Assembly: GCA_014529385.2 (NCBI GenBank)
Contig: CM043959.1
Span: 91,865,529-91,929,528, forward strand
Origin: Adiantum capillus-veneris
Lineage: Eukaryota > Streptophyta > Polypodiopsida > Polypodiales > Pteridaceae
Reading direction: 5' to 3'
Length of the DNA: 64,000 nt
A program made the translations under genes and the position numbers. The notes under the pieces were generated by a model. That model did not search any database and was not told the DNA's origin. It saw only the letters and a list, made by a program, of their open reading frames with translations. Of this stretch, positions 31,705 to 42,464 are shown in pieces (within the stretch, counting starts at the first letter, position 1; every line of letters begins with the position of its first letter).

Positions 31705-32580
31705 ATGGTCAAGCTACCCCCCTCCTTGTTTGGATCGACCCCTCTTCCTATCTCAAGCTTGAAGTTGATTGGACCTTCTCTAGACTAGCCAATCAGATGT
31801 ATTAGACATATCAAGCAACCATGGAAGCATTTGGACAAGTGTCCTCCTTTCCCCTTTGAGAGAGAGGGCTTGAAAAATGCTTAAACAATTAGTTAAATAA
31901 ACTAAATTCTCATTGGACCCCTTTAGAGGTCAACCAATAGGCTTTAGGCACTACATGAGGGTAGCATGTGTAGGTGCTTGACATGTGTCCTTGTTGCCTC
32001 TTAGGTCTTTGGCTTGCCTTGAGTGAGTAAGTGTGTGTTCTTTCTCATGCCGCTAGCTTTAGGACTCGCGCCACTTCTTGTAGGGATCATGTTGACTTTG
32101 GAACACCTTACCCCCTTGAACACCTTAGTCATGAAGCCCCTCAAGCACCTTAGTCATAAAACATGACAAGCACCTCAAGCACCTTAATCATCAAGCACAA
32201 CAAGCACCTCAAGCACCTTAGTCAGCAAGCACGACAAGCACCTTAGTCAGAAAGCACGACAAGCACCTCAAGCTTGGGTCGGGTTCCCACCTCAAGCTTA
32301 GCCTTAGCTTGCCTAAGTTCCTAGGTCTAAGGACTTTTAACACTAACCTTTGGAGGTATTTAATGAAGCTAACCCTAAGGTCTTTCAAGCTCCATTAGCT
32401 AGCATTGCTCTTTAACATACCATCTCTCATTTGGACCCATTGACTTTGGTCTCGTGCTGAGATAGATCCATAAGCACATATCTAAATTGTAAATCTTGTT
32501 CCGATTTATTCTCCCATATTAAATGACCAATTTAGTATGAAAAAATCATTTGGGTTAATTATATATTAGATTTTATGACA
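31055..32580 (-). repeat. Element E right LTR (5' LTR)
   Basis: Direct repeat of 1314-2895 with numerous small differences, including a shorter (TG)n(AG)n tract at 31630-31701. It ends TTTTATGACA at 32580. Element C abuts its inner end, so the primer binding site of E is missing. Confidence 0.82.
31630..31701. repeat. Compound (TG)n(AG)n microsatellite
   Basis: The right E LTR version, shorter than the copy at 1902-1996. Confidence 0.95.
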
Positions 32581-33380
32581 GCACACAAAGATTACCACAC
32601 TACAATTATAGATGAAACCAACTTGCTAAAGAGCTCTATTTGGAGAAGCAACGACTGAACTCCAAGAGGACCTAGAGCTGGTTGATTTATGCAAGCCAAC
32701 TTAAAAGTACAGTATAGGTAAGCATGGGAAGGTCATTAAACATGCTAGAAGTGGCTATATACAAAGGCCTCCATGAGGTAGCAGAAGCTAGCTTAGGCAA
32801 TGCCCTAGTAAGTAAAAATGAACTTGAAGATGATAATAAAGACCTCAATGATTAGTTGAAAGCTCACAAAGGAAAAATGAGGAGTTAAAGTAATTAAAGG
32901 AGGCTCCTAGATAGCAACAAGCTAAACAAGTCTAATTTACTTCCATGGAAATGACAATTGTGCCAACAATAGGCACACTAGGAGATTTGAGCTGTTAAAA
33001 ATACCCACTCCACATGAAGAAAGTAAAACAAGGGATGACTTAGACCGTGGATAACTGGTGGAGATGCCACAAGCCATAAGGGATTGGGAGAATTTTGATT
33101 CATATTTTTCGATTCTCCCAATAGAAAATGACATGCTCTATGCCTTCACAAAGAATCTCTTTGATGTGCACAAAAGCAAAGAGTGAATAGTTTCCAGGTG
33201 AAAAAAGAAGATGGTTTGTACAAGATTATAAACAAAGCTTTTATGCCACCAAGCACCATTGGAACTCTTAGATACAACAAGGACCAAATAGAAAGAGATT
33301 ATGTAGAATGGGAGGAAAATGATGGGAATGGGATCGTGCTAGCTAGGGTGGATGGAATACAAACATAATGAACATAAGTG
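32581..33380. other. No recognisable gene
   Basis: A Lys/Glu-rich frame at 33183-33368 (MNSFQVKKEDGLYKIINKAF onward) has no family that I recognise. The rest is without feature. Confidence 0.4.
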
Positions 33381-33830
33381 AGTGTGTGTAGGCTAGATTA
33401 TCACCCAAGCAAATTAGGTTCCAAGATAAATTAACTTGGACTCATAAACATGATCTTGAGTAGTTGCTAACCCATCACAAGCTCACCATAAACAAGAGAG
33501 ATGTAATGCAAAGATGGAATGAATTGTTTATTCATGAAATGAGTTTTAAGTAGCTCTACAGCCTTGCACCACCTACATGTGGGATAATTCCACCTTTCTC
33601 TCCTTGACTCATACTCTAGTGACTCTAGGAAAAAGCTCACACCTAACAATCCTCCCCTTGAGGTTTGGACTAGGACAATACAATGAAGATTCTTTATCCA
33701 GGATGACATAGTATCCACACAAGATGTCAATACATATCCACTAACTATGACATATAATCTCCCCTTGGGCTTTGGGCTACAACTTGATGAAGAAAGACAA
33801 CACTCCAATCTAGGAGCACAATTGCTACCT
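33381..33830 (-). mobile_element. Fragment L: 3' end of a Copia element
   Basis: On the minus strand, two purine tracts (CCCAAGGGGAGATTATATG near 33753-33771 and CCTCAAGGGGAGGATTG near 33648-33664) are followed by TGTTAGGTGTGAGC, a typical Copia 3' end with the LTR starting at 33648. The LTR runs leftward to about 33380, but no partner copy is present to define its length. No coding domain is visible. Confidence 0.55.
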
Positions 33831-34711
33831 TAGGATATAACCCACAAATTGCCTTTGTGAGCAAAGATGGCCTTGATAGAGCTTTGCGTCACAATAAAGG
33901 CCTGACCCGCAACTTTTGAGCTTCACAAAAAGACCAAAGTCACCAAGGGTCAAGAAGCAGATGAATCATATATGCTCTATCTAAGAGCGTTTATCATTGG
34001 CATGCATGATCGCTTAACCCAATTGTTGATTAAGTTTCCAAGATGTTTTTAGGTGCTGCTTTACAGAATTCAAAGACACAGTTATAAATGCATAGATTTG
34101 ATCAAGGCGCTCTAGGTTTAGGATGTGACTTTGACAGTTTCATGAATGTACAATTGCTGTACGTCTACAAAACCTGATGCATGTAGCTCCTAGCATGTTA
34201 TCTAGAGACACATAGTAGGCTTACCGACTTTTCTTTTCCATTTACGTCAAGTTTCACATTAGGAGCGCATGGGACCAATATTTTGAGCCATAAATTCGTC
34301 ATGGAGGTCTAGGATCAAGTCACATGTGTGTGCGCGGTGTGTGGAGAATAAATCTGAGGCACATACTAGCTGAGATTCCTCAAATTTGAGGGGGCAATGG
34401 AGAAAAATGTGCATGGAATGCACTTTTTAGGGGCAAGAAATGGAACTGATGGCTCACAATTTGTATGAAAGGGGCCAAATTGACGATGAGGCATCCACGT
34501 AAGGGTGGGGCAGAAAGGGCAATCCAATGTGAGCCACAGGAGAGAGGGCAGGCAGGAGAGCCATCCATCCCCCATCAACCCTCTCTCCTTTCTTACTTAA
34601 TCGTTTTCTTGCCCACTTTCCTACCCCTCGTTGAGCATTGTGTGCACTTTCCGCAGGAAGAAGCTCGCTCTCAGGCCTACGCTTCTCTCTCTGCCTCTGT
34701 ACACAGGAGAG
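33831..34711 (+). other. Upstream region of the aldolase gene
   Basis: No competing gene. Within the last 250 bp are an ACGT-core element (CCACGTAA, 34496-34503) and a CCAAT box (about 34523-34527), followed by a long CT-rich stretch (34570-34705) that probably forms the 5' untranslated region. No TATA box stands out. These calls are motif matches only. Confidence 0.4.
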
Positions 34712-36860
34712 ATGGCCGCCCTCCTCAAGCCCGCCGTTTCCTTGGCATCCTCCCAGTTCATGGGTCAATCGTTGAAGCCGGCAGCTGCCTCTTCTTCCGT
34801 CGCTACCACACAGCAGTACACCCCCCTCTCGATCCGAGCTGGGTCGTACGCAGATGAACTCGTGAAGACTGCGGTAATTCTTTGAATGCTAGTGTTAGGG
34901 TTTGTATCATTGAAGGTCGCCCTGCAGAGAGAGTTTTTTCGATCATCTCTCCTTTGCTTGTGTGGTGTACGTGTAAATTTCTGCGCTCGTGCATGATACA
35001 TGTGTGAGCGGAGTGCTCATTGTTGTCGCCTTCATGGAGAGTATAGGGGTTGGCTCTGATCATGGGCTAATTTGCAGAACTCTATTGCCTCTAAGGGCCG
35101 AGGAATCTTGGCCATGGATGAGTCCAACGCAACATGTGGGAAGCGCCTTGCCTCAATCGGCCTTGAGAACACTGAAGCAAACCGACAGGCTTACCGACAG
35201 CTTCTTTGTACTGCACCTGGTCTTGGTGAATACATCTCTGGTGCAATTCTTTTTGAGGAGACTCTGTACCAATCGACCCTCGATGGGAAGAAGTTTGTGG
35301 ACTGCTTAAAGGAAGGTGGCATTGCCCCTGGAATTAAAGTGGACAAGGTATGAGTGTCAGAATTGCAATTTCTGTGGATCTATGTAATGTCTGCTAGGCA
35401 TACTCTCGAGTATGTATGTGCTTTGTACACGGATTTTCTGCATGTTCATGTGGATTGTGATACACATGGGAAAGCACTGAGTATAAGGTGGTGATTTTAG
35501 GATGTAGTATGTATGTGGTCTTGCAAGGGTCACCTAGTTAAGAGTGCCCATTATGTTTACGAAAGGACGTAGTTCGCATGTCACATTTGAGGCTTAATTG
35601 GAGTTGTCAGCTCTCTTGAGTCCGCGTGGGTATGGCCCCCCATACTCACTTCTATAGCATTCTGCATTCTTCATTTGTTTTGCTGGTTTTCACTCTATAT
35701 TTTTGATTATCTTAACAGGGTTTGGTGCCTTTGGCTGGATCCAATGATGAGTCCTGGTGCCAGGGTCTTGATGGGTTGGCATCCAGGTCTGCTGAGTATT
35801 ACAAGCAAGGTGCACGATTCGCCAAGTGGTAGGTTGAGCAGATTGAAGGTGATTCTGAGCCTGGCAACTATCATATGATGGGCATGTCTTTGATTACATG
35901 TGGATGTTACAGGAGGACTGTTGTCAGCATTCCCAACGGGCCTTCGGAGCTGGCTGTGCAAGAGGCTGCATGGGGTTTGGCAAGATATGCTGCTATCTCA
36001 CAGGTATATTTGGTGTTGAAAGTTTTATATGTAGCTGTTGTTGATGTAATGTGAATGAAGTGCATTTTGGAGAATCACACAAAGATGTGTAACATGCTGT
36101 CGGTTATGTGTGCAGGACAATGGTTTGGTTCCTATTGTGGAGCCTGAAATCCTTCTTGATGGAGAGCATGGGATTGACAGGACGCTTGCTGTGGCCGAGA
36201 AAGTGTGGAATGAGGTTTTCTACTTCTTGGCAAAGAACAATGTGATGTATGAGGGTATCCTCCTGAAGCCCAGCATGGTCACCCCTGGTGCTGAGTGCAA
36301 GGATAGGGCTTCTCCTGAGAAGGTTGCTGAGTACACACTGAACATGCTGAAGAGGAGAGTACCACCTGCAGTGCCTGGAATCATGGTTAGTGTCATGTGT
36401 CAATGCTTCGGGCGGTTTTGCTTGGATCTGAGTTTTGGTGGGTACAGTTGCATGCACATGCTCATTTGTGAATGTTGATTTATGTGCTAATGCTTTGGGT
36501 GGGTTTGCTTTTTGATTCGAGTCCTAGCGCCAGGGTCTTGCACACATGTTCATGTTCTATACCTTTGCTTTTTGAATACAGTTCCTTTCTGGTGGCCAAT
36601 CCGAAGTGGAAGCTACCTTGAACCTTAATGCGATGAACCAATCCCCCAACCCCTGGCATGTGTCCTTCTCATATGCACGGGCGCTGCAAAACACCGTGCT
36701 TAAGACATGGGGTGGCAATCCTGAGAATGTGAAGAAGGCACAAACTTCCCTCCTCATCAGAGCGAAGGCCAACTCTTTGGCTCAGCTTGGCAAATACTCA
36801 GCAGAGGGAGAGAGTGAAGAGGCCAAGAAGGGTATGTTTGTCGCTGGGTATACATACTAA
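34712..36860 (+). CDS. FBA: Fructose-bisphosphate aldolase, class I, chloroplast type
   Basis: Catalyses reversible cleavage of fructose 1,6-bisphosphate to dihydroxyacetone phosphate and glyceraldehyde 3-phosphate, in plastids for the Calvin cycle. Six exons by my reading: 34712-34873, 35078-35347, 35719-35828, 35913-36003, 36116-36385, 36582-36860, all with GT...AG introns, giving 393 residues. Residues 1 to about 43 ([19 protein letters not shown] onward) are Ser/Ala-rich and look like a transit peptide. The mature part starts near [16 protein letters not shown]. Visible active-site residues are Asp68 (LAMDESNAT), Lys180 (FAKWRTVV), Glu220 and Glu222 (VEPEILLDG), the Schiff-base Lys262 ([12 protein letters not shown]) and C-terminal Tyr393 (GYTY). 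All are intact and the length is normal for the family. The start is supported by a purine-rich GAGAGATGGCC context. This is the only clearly functional host gene here. Confidence 0.95.
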
Positions 36861-38565
36861 GAAGATAGTTTGTACCCATTTTGGTTCTGTGATCTGTCCA
36901 ATCGTGTGAATCACCACCACTCACTATATGCTCTCTGCAGTTGTATATGCTGCCTAGTCAGTAAATTGTGAAAGGGATATGAGGTACCAAGTTTTTAATG
37001 TTATGGTAAACCTCCATTTGTTGTATGCTGAGCAACTTGATTTGCCCATGTATCTTACATTATGGCAATCAGTTTGTGTTGGCTCTTCTGGCCTTTTCAA
37101 TTGCGGAAAAACCTTGGATTTCAATCGTAAATTTGAAAATTGGTGGTTTCACATTGAAATCGGCACAGGTGGACGTAACTGTCTGTACATAACAAAAATT
37201 GTATTTCTGCAGGTTCTGTTGAATTGTGAAGTACAAATGGTCTAGCTAGAGGCTCGAACATTTTTAATCTTGATTTTGCGGTTACCTAAAATTCGAAATT
37301 ATAATCGAGTATTGGCATATGGCATTGAAAACTATCATGAGAAAATGCTCTTCATGGACTTGTGATGAATGTAAAGTGAGAAGATTGTTTACTACACGCT
37401 TTTTCAAATCATTCCACAAAAGAATCCACAAAGCATCATTCCGCAGTAAACCGGCAAAATATGTGCCAAGCTTGGGACTGCGAGTGGAAGGTCAATGGTG
37501 ATATAGGGATACTGAAAAGTTTCATGTATGTATGTGCTATTAAAGTTTTCTAAGTTCACAATTGATATTCTACTGTGACACTTGTCTCTTTCAGTGAAGT
37601 TAAATTAATTGACGATGAATCTTGGTGCTCTTGCCACCAACCGTCTCCACCCTCCCTTGGAAAATACCCTTTCTCTAAAGACAGTTTACACATTATAGCA
37701 GGCTAACTTGCCCCTAAAACAAACAGCTATGTCAAAGGAGTTAATCAAGTAGTTGCTGGAGAGGCATGGAAATGTCGGGAAATCACTCAAACTGTTGGAA
37801 ACTATTACTCTACTCGATTATTGTGCCATCTTTTGCCAATAGCCATGCATTGCAATTTTATACTGCGAATTTCAACTGCCATGGATTACAAGTTTATGTT
37901 GCAAAGGTCAACATTTTGTAAATCAATAGAAGGGCTTGCATCTAAATTGCCTGCAGGCGAAAGGGAGGACACTAAGATGCTCAATGTAGAAAACACAGAC
38001 AAGATATGGCATTGAAAATGTGAAAGCAGTAGGTAAAAATGAGACTCTCTTTGAGGTTCCCTGTACTTTTGAAACTTCTGTGCAGTAGGTTTTGATCTAC
38101 GCTGAGGATTCACTAAACATATTCACCCTCATATTCTGAACCAACCACGCCTCTAAGTTACAAATTGGATTTGTTATGTTGGTGATGGCAATATGAGAGG
38201 ATGCCTTTCCATAGAAAGGTACTAGGATAAAGGAATTGAAGGACCAGTAAAAGTTGGCGCCAATAGAGGGGCAATTCAAATTCAAATGACTCAAATCTTG
38301 GACTACAATGAATGATTTTGAATGCAAATGAATTCAATAGAAAACTTATGTCTGGCTTTGGTCATAGCCAAGGCTATCTGAATTCCTAAATTTTCATGAT
38401 AAATTATATTTACTTAACGTTGGTTGATTTGGACAGAACCCATTATTTGCTCCTTTACCCTACTCCTCATTGAAGGAATAAAAGCCCTTCAAATTTCTAA
38501 CACCCGTAGTCCTTCTGATTTGTTTCAACTACTCATTTGTAGTTCTATGTGCTATATGTCCTTTC
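36861..38565. other. Aldolase 3' region and intergenic DNA
   Basis: The aldolase 3' untranslated region should occupy the first few hundred bases; no clear AATAAA was identified. Beyond it I see no gene, RNA or repeat. Confidence 0.5.
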
Positions 38566-38602
38566 TGTCAAGGGTCGATGATGCAGAAGCGTAGAGACCA
38601 AG

Positions 38603-38640
<38 letters not shown>

Positions 38641-38827
38641 TGAACCAACCAACCTTGGCAATAAAATAAGTGATGTACAATACAATGGGGACTGAGGGTT
38701 GCTTATATAGTACCTCACTAAATTGCCCTACCCAGAATTTGACAAATAAATAAGATAAATACCTAAAAGCCAAGCTAAATAATGGGATCACATTGGGCAG
38801 TTCACTTGAGATGCCAAAACTCTTACA
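38566..38827 (-). repeat. Element G left LTR (3' LTR)
   Basis: Contains a (GA)n run (about 38603-38634) longer than in the partner. On the minus strand it keeps a TATATAAGC box (about 38712-38720) that the right LTR has lost through a small deletion. Confidence 0.82.
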
Positions 38828-40487
38828 CCCAATCTACAACTCATAGTGGACATAAATAGTAAGACAAAGTCGATGAAGAAGCTATATTGGACATCCCAAC
38901 AACTGTACACTCCACTGGATACACCTCGGATTTGCTTCCCTTAACTTTGCTACTTAGAAGAATGCCATATTGAGCATCGGTTGCCTTTTAGAAAATTGAA
39001 GTGTAGACCAATTTATGTCCAAGAATCCCCGTGCATGACCGTGAACACATCACATCTGAAATTACTTTACAGACAATAAAATTTGAAAAAAATCCTGTTC
39101 ATAATTTGACCAACAACAATGGATTGGCACACTCATCCATAGTGTTTTAGGTACGTCTGATTGGTTCCCTACCAGATGCATGTGACTTGAACTCCGATCT
39201 ATGGGTTCAAACACCGATAACTTGAACTCCAACCAGGGTCCAAGTTAATTATACAGAGCACTGTTTGCCTCTCTCTGCCACTCACAAGCCTCTCTCTAGT
39301 TGAAGTAGTGGCGGTAACTGCCCTTTGATTAGAAATCTGGTGTTGTGGCCACTGTGGTCACCACCACGTGTGCCATGCCGATCTCCATTGTCGAATCTTT
39401 ATTATCGCAAAATCTCTATCCAGCTTGGCTTTATCTTTGTCTATCTGTGAGTTCCTACTCTTGCCTTTGGTTCAAACTCCCGAGCCAAACAAAGCGTCAA
39501 GTTACATTTATAACAATGGTTGTCGGACCTCATGGGTACCGAGGCAACCAATTGAGTACTGGTACTGTCAAGCTTGCCTTTGTCGTTGTCCTCTAGCAAA
39601 CTCGTGCAATTGCTTTTGGCTTCCAAACAATTTGCTGGTCTCGTTGAGAATTGTGCCAATGTATAGGCTGCTAGCTAGATGGTTGATCTGCCATCTGTTG
39701 GTTTTGGTCCTGGTCGCAGGTGATCGAGAAAGGGGAGGCCATGTTGAAGTTGCAAGATCTAGATATTGTACCTTCTTGCATTCCAAAAGGCTTTAAAAGT
39801 TCCATCAAGGCGCTCCAAAACCTTCGTTCAATTGGCTTCCGATGCCCTCGCAAGTCACCGTCTCACTTCCCAAAGACCGTACAAAGGGAACCTCCTCCAA
39901 TGCCCTTTTCCTGGGCTCCAAACTCCCAAAGCTCCTCTAGTGCCCAAAGCCACTTAAAAACTCAGGTTGCCTCTACAAGTTCCCTCCTTACTTCGCAAAG
40001 CTGCATAGAGGAAAGTTCCTATAATGTCCCTCTCTTGGGCTATGACTCCCAAAGTAGGTTTCCTACAACATTTCAAAACGCTAGCAGTAACCAAGGGAGG
40101 CAGCCGGTGGGGCGAACGGTAGGTGGAGGGTGGGGAGTCGTAGTGTTTCACGACGTTGCCTGCAGGAAGAAGAGGAGGTGGCCGTCGTCGTCAAGGGGCT
40201 CTACAGAGATCATATCAAAATGCTATGAGAAGGGGGGGGGGGGGAAGGGGCGGGGGGGACTCGTGAGCTCTCCTGCAATGTTTCAAAACATCCTCGCGGA
40301 GAGCTGCTGCCAGCAAGAAGTCCCCGCCGATTTGACTGCAACGTTTCAAAACACAAGAGAAAAATGCTAGGGGGGCGCCCTCCTTTGCAACGCTTTCAAA
40401 AATGCCAATCAACTCTTTAGCACTTCGCCTTGTCCAATTCCTCTTCTCACGTTGTTGCCTTGCTCGTCCAAGGTCACGGAGCACAAA

Positions 40488-40499
40488 GCTCCGATACCA
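40488..40499 (-). promoter_or_regulatory. Element G primer binding site
   Basis: The minus strand reads TGGTATCGGAGC immediately inside the right LTR, one mismatch from the initiator tRNA-Met complement TGGTATCAGAGC. Confidence 0.85.
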
Positions 40500-40724
40500 T
40501 GTCAAAGTTGATGATGCGAAAGTGTAGAGACAGAGAGAGAGAGTCTCCTGAACCAACCAACTTTGGCAATGAAATAATTAATGTACAATACAATGGGGGT
40601 TGAGGCATACCTCAGTAAATTGCCCTATCGAGACTTTGAAAAATAAGTAAAATAAATACCTAAAAGCCAAACTAAATAATGGGATCACATTGGGCAATTC
40701 ATTTGAGATGCCAAAACTCTAACA
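40500..40724 (-). repeat. Element G right LTR (5' LTR)
   Basis: 225 bp matching 38566-38827 apart from a shorter GA run and loss of the TATA segment. Confidence 0.82.
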
Positions 40725-41186
40725 CTTATTAGGGTATTTTAGATACCTTGATATGGCCCTCCCTCTTGCAACATTAAGATGCACTTATAGGATTGGATGT
40801 TTCATGCAGATGGCCGCTAAGGATGAAGGTCTTTACTTGGAAAGTGCTTTGGGGGGCCTTGCTCACTAGGGTGAAGGTCCTATTTAGAGGTATTGGGCCA
40901 GACAGATGCCCACAATGAAGATTTGCAAGTGAAAACCTCCCTCACCTATTCACGGGGATATGTGGCCTGGCAGGGAAGATTTGCAAGTGGATTTGAAAGG
41001 CATGGAAGATTGGGTTCTACAAGAACGATCTTTACCTGGGGGGGAAGGCATTCACGAGCCAACCACACTTCATCAGTACTCAAATCATCAAGTTCCGTTA
41101 CTTCCACACTTCATCAGTACTCAAATCGTCAGGTTCCGTTACTTTAAACACGTTGGTATACATACAAAGTTGGTCCAGTCCAGAAG
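40725..41186. other. Short spacer with a 41-bp tandem repeat
   Basis: Two copies of a 41-bp unit containing CTTCATCAGTACTCAAATC lie at about 41066-41146. Another short phrase (GAAGATTTGCAAGTG) occurs at about 40916 and 40976. No gene was seen. Confidence 0.7.
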
Positions 41187-42115
41187 TGGTTCTAAGCAGT
41201 GCCAGAGGTGTGCCCAGGTGCAATGCAAAATGCTAGAGCAGGTATGAAGTCCCTAGGACAACCAGTGGCAGTGGGAATGTATGCCAGATGCGGCTTCTTA
41301 GGCCAAAAAGGCTCCGAAGTGGCTCAATTTTGGGATGAAAGGTAAAGGTGTCCAAAATGCTATGTTTGTGCTCTAGAGTGTAGAGTTCGAGGTGCTATAC
41401 AACCCGGTCTAGATGACTAGTCAAACGGAGCCCCCGTATGCTAGATATCGCAAGTTAAATTTAGAAGGTGTTGCAGATCCCCGATGGACAGGGCAGCTGG
41501 GAACAGGTCGCCAGAGCAGATGTCAGCAGATAGATCTATAAAGCTCAAGTTATGGCCATGCATGTCTTCTCGGATTGCTAATCAGAGCTCTAGATTGCAA
41601 GTTATGGCCATAGAATATTTTTTGGGGGACCAGTTTACGGGCTGGGTTGAGCATGGGGGAGTCGTGCCATCTGGTGTTTTTTGAATCTCGATAGAGTTCA
41701 AGGAGGTAGTAGGTGATGTGAGGAGTTAGCCGGAACTGACCGCTTGGTAAACGGATGCACGATGGCCGAGTTACGGCCTTGTAAAGTTGGGCGCATTTGG
41801 TAATGGGGAGTATGCATGTGATTTTCTTGGTATTCCATGGCCTTAGTTTGTGGGCTCCGAGGAGTCGAAAGGAGGCGAGGTTTTCATGGTTTGGAGCTAA
41901 CATGGTGAAGATCTGGCATGGCTTGGTGGTTCGAGATTCGGATTATCGGGCAGGTAATGGTAGTACTTGAAAGGGGCACCATGAGGGGATTTTTTTGGTG
42001 CTTTGGAGGTCACCCCAAGGGATGGGCGCCCGGTGGATGCCACGTGGTGCAAGGGAAGTCCCACATGCGCAAGGAGCACCGGATTCAGGGGGTATATTAG
42101 TCCAATAGTGGTAGG

Positions 42116-42213
<98 letters not shown>

Positions 42214-42261
42214 CTCTTGTAGTAGCCATGGGGATCGGTATATGGCGCTGCGCGGTGGCGT
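41187..42261 (+). repeat. Element H left LTR (5' LTR)
   Basis: About 1075 bp matched by 46610-47620. It is lengthened by a 90-bp GA microsatellite (42119-42208) that is only about 25 bp in the other copy. The exact inner end is uncertain because similarity fades gradually near GGTGGC. Confidence 0.78.
42119..42208. repeat. (GA)n microsatellite
   Basis: About 45 uninterrupted GA units inside the left LTR of element H. Confidence 0.97.
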
Positions 42262-42419
42262 ATTGGGTGTGCGCGGAATGGTTTTGGCCAAGGCAAGAGG
42301 CGCGGGGTAGTGGTGGCCGGCCCGACGGAGCTGGGATAGCGCGCTAGTGTGATGATATGGAGGCCCTAAGGGGCTAGTCCCACAGCCGCTCGAGGCCCCT
42401 TTTTGAGGAAAGAATGAAC

Positions 42420-42420
<1 letters not shown>

Positions 42421-42464
<44 letters not shown>
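42421..42464. repeat. 44-base poly-C tract
   Basis: An uninterrupted run of 44 C (G on the minus strand) in the leader of element H. The length may include sequencing uncertainty. Confidence 0.9.

Larger units (their letters stand above)
1314..32580 (-). mobile_element. Element E: Gypsy chromovirus, outer host of the nested tower
   Basis: Two direct copies of a roughly 1.55 kb sequence (1314-2895 and 31055-32580) bracket a Gypsy coding region read on the minus strand: gag (18110 down to 17604, continued at 12054-11842), protease (6724-6209), reverse transcriptase, RNase H, integrase and a chromodomain-like tail. A purine tract on the minus strand lies directly inside the left copy, as expected beside a 3' LTR. 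E is interrupted by F, D and B, with A inside B and C at the right. Its 5' leader, primer binding site and gag N-terminus are lost in the B/C junction region. No target-site duplication could be matched, so the outer ends are approximate. Confidence 0.8.
38566..40724 (-). mobile_element. Element G: short non-autonomous LTR element
   Basis: The LTRs at 38566-38827 (262 bp) and 40500-40724 (225 bp) share most of their sequence and have TG...CA ends. A primer site complementary to initiator tRNA-Met with one mismatch lies beside the right LTR. The 1.66-kb interior contains no gag or polymerase motif. The flanks CTTTC and CTTAT are only partly alike, so the target-site duplication is decayed or the end is off by a few bases. 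Size and content place it near the TRIM/LARD class, dependent on another element's proteins. Confidence 0.8.

Noticed and set aside
31055-32580. Treating the right copy of the 1.5-kb repeat as a solo LTR unrelated to 1314-2895
   Set aside because: Orientation, TG/CA ends and the purine tract beside the left copy fit one element E with coding on the minus strand between them. A recombined pair cannot be fully excluded because the primer site is missing.
35989-36115. Alternative aldolase structure using retained introns
   Set aside because: Retained introns introduce stops or frameshifts, while the six-exon model keeps every conserved block in frame.
39720-40370. 216-codon Ser/Pro-rich open frame inside element G
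   Set aside because: No start context, domain or intron logic; it lies in a non-autonomous LTR element interior and ends in G-rich low complexity.
41897-42347. Ser-Leu and Arg-Glu repeat frames
   Set aside because: Translations of the 90-bp GA tract in the H LTR.
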